A stretch of DNA of 64,000 nt from JAEUPI01 sp046348365 (GTDB lineage Bacteria; Pseudomonadota; Gammaproteobacteria; Burkholderiales; Burkholderiaceae_C), in contig JAXMEL010000002.1 of assembly GCA_046348365.1 (NCBI GenBank), forward strand, positions 62,001-126,000, given 5' to 3'. The notes under the pieces were generated by a model. The model saw nothing but the letters and a program-made list of their open reading frames with translations, was not told the origin of the DNA and searched no databases. Positions within the stretch are counted from its first letter, which is position 1, and the number at the start of each line of letters is the position of its first letter. This document shows positions 56,875 to 64,000 of this stretch, piece after piece. The position numbers and the translations under genes were made by a program.

Positions 56875-57558
56875 ATGCAAGACCCAAGAATGCTCATGCC
56901 GCGCCGCGCACGCGCTTCGTGCCGTGCGCCGAGGAACAGTCACTCGCAGCGCGGCGTCGTGCTGTTCATCGTGATGCTGGTGCTGGTGGTGATGGCGCTG
57001 GCCGCGGGCGCATTGGTGCGCTCGGTGGACATCTCCACGCTCGCTGCCGGCAACCTGTCGTTCAAGCAGAGCGCGCTGTCGGCCACCGACATCGGCGTCG
57101 AGGCATCGATTGCGAAGTTCCGCACCGGCGGCACCTTTGCGATCCCCACGTACACGGAGTCCGACATGGCTTCGGAGGCTTACTTCGCCACGATCCAGGC
57201 CGCCGATTCGCGTGGTGTGCCGACCGCGCTGCTCAACACGACGACCTTCGACGCCGCGTACGCGAGCAACTGCTTCTGGGCCACGCCCGGCTGGGCGACG
57301 ACCCGGACGGCCTGCACATCCGCCGCGCCCGCGTCGAGCATGGGGCAGGTCCGCTACATGATCGATCGGCAATGCACCGTCGCGGGACCCCACAACGAGG
57401 ACACCTGCAACTACTTTGCTGCGGAAGCCGGCGCAGTCGGTGGCAGCGCAAACGGTTCGCCAACCGGAACCGAGAGCTCGCCGATCTACCGCGTCAGCGT
57501 TCGCGTGGATGGACCGAAGAACACGGTGAGCTTCACGCAAGTCGTCTTCCGACCGTGA
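56875..57558 (+). CDS. pilX: Minor pilin PilX
   Basis: A 227-residue minor pilin. The prepilin site is QRG-VVLFIVMLVLVVMALAAG; position 5 is not Glu, as is usual for PilX/GspK-type tip pilins. Several cysteines in the C-terminal half could form disulfides. It starts 7 bp after pilW. Confidence 0.88.
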   Translation: MQDPRMLMPRRARASCRAPRNSHSQRGVVLFIVMLVLVVMALAAGALVRSVDISTLAAGNLSFKQSALSATDIGVEASIAKFRTGGTFAIPTYTESDMASEAYFATIQAADSRGVPTALLNTTTFDAAYASNCFWATPGWATTRTACTSAAPASSMGQVRYMIDRQCTVAGPHNEDTCNYFAAEAGAVGGSANGSPTGTESSPIYRVSVRVDGPKNTVSFTQVVFRP

Positions 57559-57581
57559 GTATCGATACCCAGGGAGCACCC

Positions 57582-60500
57582 ATGAAACCGAAGTCTTCCA
57601 CCGCGATCAAGTCCTGGCTCGCATTGGCGTTGATCGGCGTCCAGGTCTGGGGCCCGTTCGTCAGCCAGGCACGCGCGTCGCTGCTGGCGATCGGCGATGC
57701 GCCGATCGTCGCCGGTTCGGCCGTTCCGCCGAACATGATGCTCAATTTGTCGGTCGAGTGGCCTACCGGTGTGGTCGCCGCCTACAACGACAACGCCAAC
57801 ACCACCGCCGGCTACGCCTGTCCGGGCCGCGCCACCGACAGCGGCATCTCCAACGTCGGCCGCTGCTACTTCGACGCCCGTCAGTACCTGGGCTACTTCG
57901 ACCCGAAGAAGTGCTATCTGTACGATGGAACCGCCGATTACTTCTACCCGAGCAGCCTGGCCTCCGGCACGAACTCGCACAGTTGCTCTGGCGCGTGGAG
58001 CGGCAACTACCTGAACTGGGCCACGTCGCACTCGCTCGACGTGTTCCGCTTCACGATGACCGGCGGCGACCGCTACATCGACACCGCAAGCACCACGGTC
58101 ATCGAGAAGTCGTTCCATAGCGGCACTGGCGGACACACGCAGTTCCCGATCAAACGCGTCCGAGACAGCGCTGACAGCAGCGGCACGCCCACGATCCCCG
58201 CAGTCGCGCCCAATACCATCTCGACGTATGCCTACTCGACGCTGTATGCGCGCGTGACCAATGGAGGTACGGCGATCTCGAAGGCCGCGGTGGCGAACTC
58301 GCTGGGGCGCGTAGTCCAGTTCTCCGACAAGCCCGACTTCAGCACCAACCTGGAGACCTTCCTCGTTCGCGTCAAGGTCTGCGAAAGCAGCGTCGGCCTC
58401 GAAGCGAACTGCACGCAGTACGGATCGTCGTGGAAGCCGACTGGGCTGATCCAGAACAACGCCGCCCGCATGCGCTTCGGCGTGATGTCATACCTCAACG
58501 ACAGCAGCCAGGCGAGGCCGGGCGGCGTGCTGCGCTCGGCGCTGAAGTTCCTCGGCGCCAACAACGTGGTACCCAACGGAACACCGACAGTTAACCTCAA
58601 CAGCGAAATCAACGCCGACGGTACGTTCACGGCCAACCCTGATCCGACCGACGCCAGTGCCTCGGGCGTCACCAACAGCGGGGTGATCAACTACCTCAAC
58701 AAGTTCGGCAAGACCTCGCAGTCGTACAAAGGGTACGACACGCTGTCGGAGATGGTGTACGAGACCACTCGGTACATGCGCAACCTGCCGGCGTCCGGCC
58801 AGTACACCGCGGGCATGACTACCACGATGGCCGACGGCTTCCCGGTGATCACCAATTGGGACTCGAGGGATCAGTCGCAGCCGCAGAAGCGGGCGATCCA
58901 GTATTCCTGCCAGAAGTCGTTCTTCGTGGGCATCGCGGATTCGAACACCTGGTGCGATGTGGCGGTACCCGGCAACACCTTGGTGCCCGACAGCTGCGGC
59001 ACGCACCCGTCGAGCTACACCGGTACCGACAGCCAGATCAACGTCGCCACCGTGGGCAACGCGATGGGCGCAGCCGAGGGCAGGGGAAACCTTGGCACGA
59101 CGTTCGCCAACACCGGTCGCGACAACACTTTCCACGCGGCGAGCATCGCCTATTGGGCCAATGCCAACGACATGCTGCCCGACGATCCCACCAAGCCGTG
59201 GACCTTTGGAAACCAGACTGCGCAGACTTACTGGGTCGACGTGCGCGAGACCGGCAGCAGCGAACCCCCACCCGGCAACCAGATGTGGCTCGCCGCCAAG
59301 TACGGTGGCTACAACAACAAGGGCACGGCCGGCGCGCTCAAACCGGCACCCACTGCGCCCGCCGACTACGACAAGGACGGCGACGGCACTCCCGACAACT
59401 ACTACACCGGCGAGCGCCCGGACAAGATGAACACGGCCTTCAAGTCGGTGTTCCAGAACGTGCTCGACGTGACGTACTCGGGTGCCGGGGCCTCGATCTC
59501 GACCCAGAATCTCAGTGCAGCCGGGAGCTCCTACGAGGTGCGCTACTCGACGGCCGGTTGGAGCGGCGATGTGCTGGGCAACACACTGACGCTGAGTGTC
59601 GACAACCCTGCCACCCCCGCCGACGAGGGCGGCATCCCGACCGAAACCAACGTCTGGAGCGCAGCGGCCAAGCTGAACACGCTGGCCAGCGGCTCCGGCT
59701 GGAACACCGCGCGCAAGATCGTCACCTTCAACGGTACGGTGGGCGTGCCATTCCGCGCGAGCGGCTCCCCGGGCATGACGAGCACGCAGCTTGGCTACCT
59801 GGGCAGCACGAGCGCCGAGCAGACCGATCTGATCGAGTACACGCGCGGGAATCGCGCCAAGGAAGACGTTACGCTGCGCAAGCGAACCAGCCTGTTCGGC
59901 GACATCATCAACTCGGAAGCCACGTACGTCGGCGCGCCGCCGGAGCGCTACAACAACTCGACGCATCCGGGTTTCGACGCCTTCAAGGCCACGACCGCGG
60001 TGGCCAGCCGCACGCCGATGCTCTACGTGGGGGCCAACGACGGCATGCTGCATGCGCTCAATGCCAGCACCTCCACCAGCGATGGCGGCAACGAGAAATG
60101 GGCCTACATCCCGAGCTTCGTGCTGTCGGGTCCGAGCTCGCCAGCGAACCCGCAGGCCGACGGCCTCGCCGCGCGCGCGAGCCTCGGCAGCTTCACGCAC
60201 AAGTACTACGTCGACCAGACGCCGAGCGTGCGCAGCGTCAACTTCGCGCACACTGGCGTCGCACCCTCCGGCGGCTTCGGCAGCGGCTCACCCGACTGGC
60301 GCTCGCTGCTGGTGGCTGGCCTGAACAAAGGCGGACGCGGCTACTACGCGATCGACGTCACCGACCCGGCGCAGTGGACGTCGGAAGCCAACGTCGCGAG
60401 CAAGGTACTGTGGGAGTTCAGCGACGCCGACATGGGCCTGAGCTACGGGCGGCCGATGATCGTCTACACCAAGAAGTACGGCTGGGTGGTGATCGTCACG

Positions 60501-61442
60501 TCGGGCTACAACAACACGCAGGGTGCGGTTGCCGACCGGGGCAAGGGCTTCCTCTACGTGCTCAATGCGAAGACTGGCGCGTTGCTCGAGAAGATCGGCA
60601 CCGGCGTCGGCAGCGCCGCCACGCCAAGCGGCCTAGCCCAGGTGAACGCCTTCGTCGCCGACTACCGTGAGATGACGATCGACTACGTGTATGGCGGCGA
60701 TCTGCTCGGCAACCTGTGGCGCTTCGATCTCACGCAGATCGCGGGCAGCGCCGGCACCTACCCGGCGCCGGTGAAGCTCGCCGTGCTCACCGACGGCACC
60801 AACCCCCAGCCGGTCACCACCGAACCGAGGATCGAAATCGCGCGCGATCGAGTCTCGCGCTGGCTGTTCATCGGCACCGGTCAGTTGATGAGCGACGCCG
60901 ATATCCCATCGACAGCCACGCAGACCTTCTACGCCTTCCGGGACGGCACGGTGACGACGCCGAACACGTCGGGCTCGTTCCCGCTGGACCGCAGCTCACT
61001 CGCTCCGATGACCGACCCGCTCGCTGGAGTCACGCCGACCAGCGACGGCTGGTACATGGACCTGACGCTGCACCCCGGCGCGTCCGGCAGCCCTGCCGAG
61101 CGTGTCGTCACGGCGCCGAGCGCCAACGAGGGTTTCATCGCCTTCATCGGCCAGAAGCCGAACAACGACCCTTGCTCGCCCGCGCTGACGAGCTACATCT
61201 ACGCGGTCGAGTACGCGACCGGCAGGTCGCGCCTCGAGGACGGCAGCGGCAACCGTATCGACTCATTCCTCGTACCGTCGACCAGCGGCTACGGGTTGGG
61301 AGTCATCTGGGTTAAGGATGCCCAGGGCAAGATGCGGCCGATCTACTCGACATCCTCCGGCGGACCCAACCGGCTCCAAGGCAACTTCAACACGCCCAGT
61401 GGAGTCCCCACCCGGCTGCAGTGGCGCGAGGTTCTACAGTAG
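57582..61442 (+). CDS. pilY1: Pilus tip/biogenesis protein PilY1
   Basis: A 1286-residue exported protein. A signal peptide covers about residues 1-32 (SQARA-S). The N-terminal half matches the PilY1 subgroup with YFDPKKCYLY and WSGNYLNWATSHSLD. No vWA MIDAS (DxSxS) is seen; the equivalent region is MMLNLSVEWPTG. A DxDxDG calcium-like loop is at about 595 (DYDKDGDGTPDN). The C-terminal beta-propeller has PMLYVGANDGMLHALNA and YVYGGDLLGNLWRFD. It promotes pilus extension and adhesion. AGGGAG lies 5 nt before the ATG. Confidence 0.93.
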   Translation: MKPKSSTAIKSWLALALIGVQVWGPFVSQARASLLAIGDAPIVAGSAVPPNMMLNLSVEWPTGVVAAYNDNANTTAGYACPGRATDSGISNVGRCYFDARQYLGYFDPKKCYLYDGTADYFYPSSLASGTNSHSCSGAWSGNYLNWATSHSLDVFRFTMTGGDRYIDTASTTVIEKSFHSGTGGHTQFPIKRVRDSADSSGTPTIPAVAPNTISTYAYSTLYARVTNGGTAISKAAVANSLGRVVQFSDKPDFSTNLETFLVRVKVCESSVGLEANCTQYGSSWKPTGLIQNNAARMRFGVMSYLNDSSQARPGGVLRSALKFLGANNVVPNGTPTVNLNSEINADGTFTANPDPTDASASGVTNSGVINYLNKFGKTSQSYKGYDTLSEMVYETTRYMRNLPASGQYTAGMTTTMADGFPVITNWDSRDQSQPQKRAIQYSCQKSFFVGIADSNTWCDVAVPGNTLVPDSCGTHPSSYTGTDSQINVATVGNAMGAAEGRGNLGTTFANTGRDNTFHAASIAYWANANDMLPDDPTKPWTFGNQTAQTYWVDVRETGSSEPPPGNQMWLAAKYGGYNNKGTAGALKPAPTAPADYDKDGDGTPDNYYTGERPDKMNTAFKSVFQNVLDVTYSGAGASISTQNLSAAGSSYEVRYSTAGWSGDVLGNTLTLSVDNPATPADEGGIPTETNVWSAAAKLNTLASGSGWNTARKIVTFNGTVGVPFRASGSPGMTSTQLGYLGSTSAEQTDLIEYTRGNRAKEDVTLRKRTSLFGDIINSEATYVGAPPERYNNSTHPGFDAFKATTAVASRTPMLYVGANDGMLHALNASTSTSDGGNEKWAYIPSFVLSGPSSPANPQADGLAARASLGSFTHKYYVDQTPSVRSVNFAHTGVAPSGGFGSGSPDWRSLLVAGLNKGGRGYYAIDVTDPAQWTSEANVASKVLWEFSDADMGLSYGRPMIVYTKKYGWVVIVTSGYNNTQGAVADRGKGFLYVLNAKTGALLEKIGTGVGSAATPSGLAQVNAFVADYREMTIDYVYGGDLLGNLWRFDLTQIAGSAGTYPAPVKLAVLTDGTNPQPVTTEPRIEIARDRVSRWLFIGTGQLMSDADIPSTATQTFYAFRDGTVTTPNTSGSFPLDRSSLAPMTDPLAGVTPTSDGWYMDLTLHPGASGSPAERVVTAPSANEGFIAFIGQKPNNDPCSPALTSYIYAVEYATGRSRLEDGSGNRIDSFLVPSTSGYGLGVIWVKDAQGKMRPIYSTSSGGPNRLQGNFNTPSGVPTRLQWREVLQ

Positions 61443-61465
61443 CGCGAGCGCCGACCCTGGCCGCA

Positions 61466-61474
61466 GGGGGGGGG
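61466..61474 (+). repeat. Run of nine G
   Basis: A (G)9 homopolymer lies in the 37-bp gap between the convergent ends of pilY1 and the histidine phosphatase. It is outside both reading frames. It could vary in length or be a sequencing weak spot. Confidence 0.7.
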
Positions 61475-61479
61475 CGCCC

Positions 61480-62121
61480 TCACGCTTCAGCCGTCTCCGG
61501 CGCCGCCGCGTCGAGATGTCGGCTGTCGCCCCAGCCCACGAGCATCAGGCCCTGGTCGCTGTGGAGCAGGCGGTTGATGGCCGCATTGCCGAGTGGCCAG
61601 CTGCGCGGCGCGTCGAGCGCGATGCGCGTGGCGGCGCGATACAGGCAGTCGAGCACGCCGCCGTGCGTGAACCACACCATCGTCGCGCCGGCATGCGCCG
61701 CGCACAGGCGCTCGGCGGTGGCGATGCAGCGCTCGTTGAATGCCACGAGGCTCTCGCCGCCCAGCGGCGCGAAGTGCGGGTCGCGCTGGCGCCAGCGCAG
61801 CGCGCCTTCGGGCCAGCGCTCGTCGATCTCGGCGTAGGTGTGGCCCTGGAACTCGCCGAAGCTGCGTTCGCGCAGCCCCGGCTCGGGCTGCAGCGGCAGG
61901 CCGAGCGCGCGCGCCAGCGGCGCGGCCGTGCGCATCGTGCGCTGCAGGTCACTGGCGATGACGCGGTCGATGCTCTCATAGCGCAGCGCCTCGGCCACGC
62001 GCTCGGCCTGTTGCTCGCCGGTGGCGTCGAGCGCCGCGTCGAGCTGGCCCTGCATGCGCGTCTGGGCATTCCACGCCGTCTGCCCATGGCGCACGACGAA
62101 CAGCCGCGTCGGCTCGTTCAC
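61480..62121 (-). CDS. Histidine phosphatase family protein
   Basis: A 213-residue phosphatase of the GpmB/CobC type. The catalytic RHG is in VVRHGQTAWN at about residues 11-13, with the second His in WFTHGGVLD and a Glu in RERSFGEFQG. Substrates in this family range from alpha-ribazole phosphate to phosphoglycerate; the sequence does not settle it. It is the last gene of a minus-strand run after cfa. Confidence 0.88.
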   Translation of the reverse strand: MNEPTRLFVVRHGQTAWNAQTRMQGQLDAALDATGEQQAERVAEALRYESIDRVIASDLQRTMRTAAPLARALGLPLQPEPGLRERSFGEFQGHTYAEIDERWPEGALRWRQRDPHFAPLGGESLVAFNERCIATAERLCAAHAGATMVWFTHGGVLDCLYRAATRIALDAPRSWPLGNAAINRLLHSDQGLMLVGWGDSRHLDAAAPETAEA

Positions 62122-62134
62122 GCGCGCACCGGGT

Positions 62135-62767
62135 TCACGCGCGCATCAACCGCCGGTTCAGCGTGTAGGTGCCCGAGAGCGTGGCCTCGGCGAGCACCTT
62201 CTCGGCCAGTGCCTGGCGCACTTGGGCGCCGGTGAAGGCACCCTCCACCGCGAGGCGGTCCACCGACACCGCGTACAGCGTGAACACGTAGTGGTGCACC
62301 AGCGAATCGTTGAACGGCGGGAACGGGCCGTCGTAGCCGAAGTACTGCCCGGCCATCTGCGCATCGCCGGCGAACCAGCCGGTGTAGTCGTTGAGGCCGT
62401 GGCGCGCGCCGTGCAGCGTGGCCGGCCCGGGCTTGCCGCGCGCGCTGAAGCCGCGGCTGAACTCGCCCTCGGCCAGCTGGCCCAGCGCCGGCGCGATGTC
62501 GACCATCACCCAGTGAAAGAAGTCCACGCGCGGCAGATCGGCCGGCACCTCGCGGTCGGGCTTGTTCACGTCGTCGCCGCGGCTCGGCACGTCGAAGTCG
62601 TGGCAGATCAGCACCAGCGAGCGCGTGCCCGTGGGCAGTTCGCTCCACGCCAGGTGCGGGCTCACGTTGTCGGAGAAGGTCACGCCGCCGCCGTCGGCGA
62701 TGCGGCCGGCCGCGTAGCGCGCGGGGATCGCATCGCCGTTGGCCCAGCTCTGGCTCCAGAGTTTCAT
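62135..62767 (-). CDS. YbhB/YbcL family PEBP-like protein
   Basis: A 210-residue protein of the phosphatidylethanolamine-binding/Raf-kinase-inhibitor fold. Family features are NVSPHLAWSELPTGTRSLVLICHD and YFGYDGPFPPFNDSLVHHYVFTLYAV. No signal peptide. The cellular role is unknown. It starts 28 bp after the DUF1840 gene and ends 13 bp before the phosphatase. Confidence 0.88.
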   Translation of the reverse strand: MKLWSQSWANGDAIPARYAAGRIADGGGVTFSDNVSPHLAWSELPTGTRSLVLICHDFDVPSRGDDVNKPDREVPADLPRVDFFHWVMVDIAPALGQLAEGEFSRGFSARGKPGPATLHGARHGLNDYTGWFAGDAQMAGQYFGYDGPFPPFNDSLVHHYVFTLYAVSVDRLAVEGAFTGAQVRQALAEKVLAEATLSGTYTLNRRLMRA

Positions 62768-62795
62768 GGTTCGGTCCTGTGGGAAGAGCGAGGCG

Positions 62796-63095
62796 CTACA
62801 CGCCCCAGACGATCGGCTCGCCGGCGGCCTGCGCGCGCTTCATCATCTCGATCATCGGCCACACGCGCTGGCGCAGGCTCACCTTGTCGGCCCGCGGTGC
62901 CGCCGGGCTGCTCGCGCGCTCGGCCTCCTCGGCGGCCACGGCCTGCTGCAGCTCGGCGATGGCGGCAAACATCACTTGCGGTTCGATGATGCCTTGCGGC
63001 GCGGGCTCGCGGCCGAGCAGCCGCAGCAGCTGGTCGCCGCTGGGCCCGAGCATGATCAGGTCGGCAGTGGCCTTGCTCTTGAACTTGTAGATCAT
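62796..63095 (-). CDS. DUF1840 domain protein
   Basis: A 99-residue soluble protein starting MIYKFKSKATADLIML, typical of DUF1840. The C-terminal half is helical (RVWPMIEMMKRAQAAGEPIVWGV). The function is unknown. It follows the cfa gene by 20 bp. Confidence 0.85.
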   Translation of the reverse strand: MIYKFKSKATADLIMLGPSGDQLLRLLGREPAPQGIIEPQVMFAAIAELQQAVAAEEAERASSPAAPRADKVSLRQRVWPMIEMMKRAQAAGEPIVWGV

Positions 63096-63115
63096 CGCGC
63101 CGCGCGCTGCGTGCC

Positions 63116-64000
63116 TCAGCGGTACATGTAGCCGCGCTGGAAGGGGTAGCTCGATTGTGCACCGCGCATCGCGCCGTCATCGAGCTTGCCGCTCGGGCGG
63201 CCGGCGAGCATCTGGTTGAGCGAGATCCAGCCGTGCTCGAAGCTCATCGCCGAGCCGGCCAGGTACAGCCGGTAGGCGCGCACCACGGCGTCGCCGGTGA
63301 TCTCCATCGCGCGCGCCAGGCGCGACTCCAACGCGTCGGACCAGGCCCACAGCGTGCGCGCGTAGTGCGGCCGCAGGTTCTCCACGTCGAGCGGCTCGAG
63401 GCCGGCGTCGGCCATCACGCGCAGCACGTGCGACACGTGCAGCAGCTCGCCGCCAGGGAAGATGTAGCGCTCGATGAAGTCGCCGATGCCGGCGCCGAGC
63501 TGCGCGTTGCGCGTGCCGCCGGCGGTGATGCCGTGGTTCATCAGCAGGCCGCCCGGCCGCAGCAGGCGCCGGATCTTGCCGAAGTAGGTGGGCAGCATCG
63601 CGCGGCCCACGTGCTCGAACATGCCGATCGAGGCGATCTTGTCCCAGGGGTGATCCTCGGGCAGCGCGCGGTAGTCGAGCAGCTTCATCTCGACGCGCCC
63701 GGCCAGGCCCTTGGTCTCGATCAGGCGGTTCACGTAGGCGTGCTGGTTCTTCGACAGCGTGATGCCGGTGCCGCGCACGCCGTAGTGCTCGGCGGCCCAC
63801 AGCAGCAGGCCGCCCCAGCCGGCGCCGATGTCGAGAAAGCGCTCGCCCTCGCGCAGCATCAGCTTGCGGCACACATGGTCGAGCTTGGCCTCCTGCGCCT
63901 GCGCCAGCGGCATCGTGCCGTCGCGGTAGTAGGCGCAGGAGTACACGCGCCGCTCGTCGAGCCACAGCGCATAGAAGTCGTCCGACACGTCGTAGTGGAA
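63116..64000 (-). CDS. cfa: Cyclopropane-fatty-acyl-phospholipid synthase, C-terminal part
   Basis: The last 294 residues; the start lies beyond the right edge. It opens in FHYDVSDDFYALWLDE, the conserved entry to the SAM domain. Motif I is FLDIGAGWGGLL, followed by GTGITLSKNQ and a C-terminal segment SYPFQRGYMYR. The enzyme methylenates double bonds of membrane phospholipids, usually in stationary phase or acid stress. Confidence 0.92.
   Translation of the reverse strand, partial: FHYDVSDDFYALWLDERRVYSCAYYRDGTMPLAQAQEAKLDHVCRKLMLREGERFLDIGAGWGGLLLWAAEHYGVRGTGITLSKNQHAYVNRLIETKGLAGRVEMKLLDYRALPEDHPWDKIASIGMFEHVGRAMLPTYFGKIRRLLRPGGLLMNHGITAGGTRNAQLGAGIGDFIERYIFPGGELLHVSHVLRVMADAGLEPLDVENLRPHYARTLWAWSDALESRLARAMEITGDAVVRAYRLYLAGSAMSFEHGWISLNQMLAGRPSGKLDDGAMRGAQSSYPFQRGYMYR

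Overview
The window is 64 kb of high-GC DNA from a betaproteobacterium. It most likely comes from the Burkholderiales (Rubrivivax/Methylibium/Piscinibacter type). This rests on the 16S sequence, the glyQS-lnt-corC and lipBA-dacA gene orders, the PilY1 minor-pilin operon, and the single-cysteine DksA. Almost everything is chromosomal housekeeping. I saw no insertion sequence, integrase, phage module or CRISPR array.

Layout. 1-0.8 kb: start of aceK and a beta carbonic anhydrase, minus strand. 1.0-8.9 kb: a compact minus-strand operon corC-lnt-glyQ-glyS-gmhB-plsC-ygjP with 4-nt overlaps, closed by a terminator at 841-874. 9.0-15.0 kb, plus strand: a COG0523 GTPase, a DksA with a histone-H1-like tail, a STAS-like protein and hslVU; coaX and an unknown gene face them. 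16.5-26.7 kb: mixed metabolic genes (CoA-transferase, AMP nucleosidase, MFS transporter, EF-G-like protein, aldo/keto reductase, HDOD protein, lipase-like hydrolase, FFLEELY protein). 26.7-32.2 kb: a complete rrn operon on the minus strand (16S, tRNA-Ile, tRNA-Ala, 23S, 5S) with promoter, boxA elements, processing stalks and terminator. 32.3-34.8 kb: a regulatory PTS (EIIA, HPr, EI) with no permease.

35.1-36.3 kb: an apparent pseudokinase-pseudoreceiver protein. 36.3-41.1 kb: the minus-strand run dacA-dat-ybeD-lipB-lipA-DUF4197. 41.2-43.7 kb: hydrolase, 2Fe-2S ferredoxin, VanZ-like protein and hemJ. 43.7-43.9 kb: a probable unannotated small RNA between divergent hemJ and hemB. 43.9-47.4 kb: hemB-corA, facing phoH-ybeY. 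47.6-52.6 kb: a two-component pair, an exported beta-barrel-like protein, and ruvAB. 52.6-53.7 kb: a sterol-desaturase-like enzyme. 54.1-61.4 kb: the type IV pilus operon pilE-fimT-pilV-pilW-pilX-pilY1, preceded by a cluster of dyad sequences. 61.5-64 kb: histidine phosphatase, PEBP protein, DUF1840 protein and a partial cfa.

The best candidates for something undescribed are: the small RNA at about 43711-43823, with its own promoter, a CCUCC-bearing loop and a terminator; the dyad cluster upstream of the pilus operon; the GmhB homologue that lacks the catalytic nucleophile; the EF-G paralogue lacking the catalytic histidine; and the pseudokinase-pseudoreceiver gene. I do not see a multi-gene novel defence or mobile system in this window.
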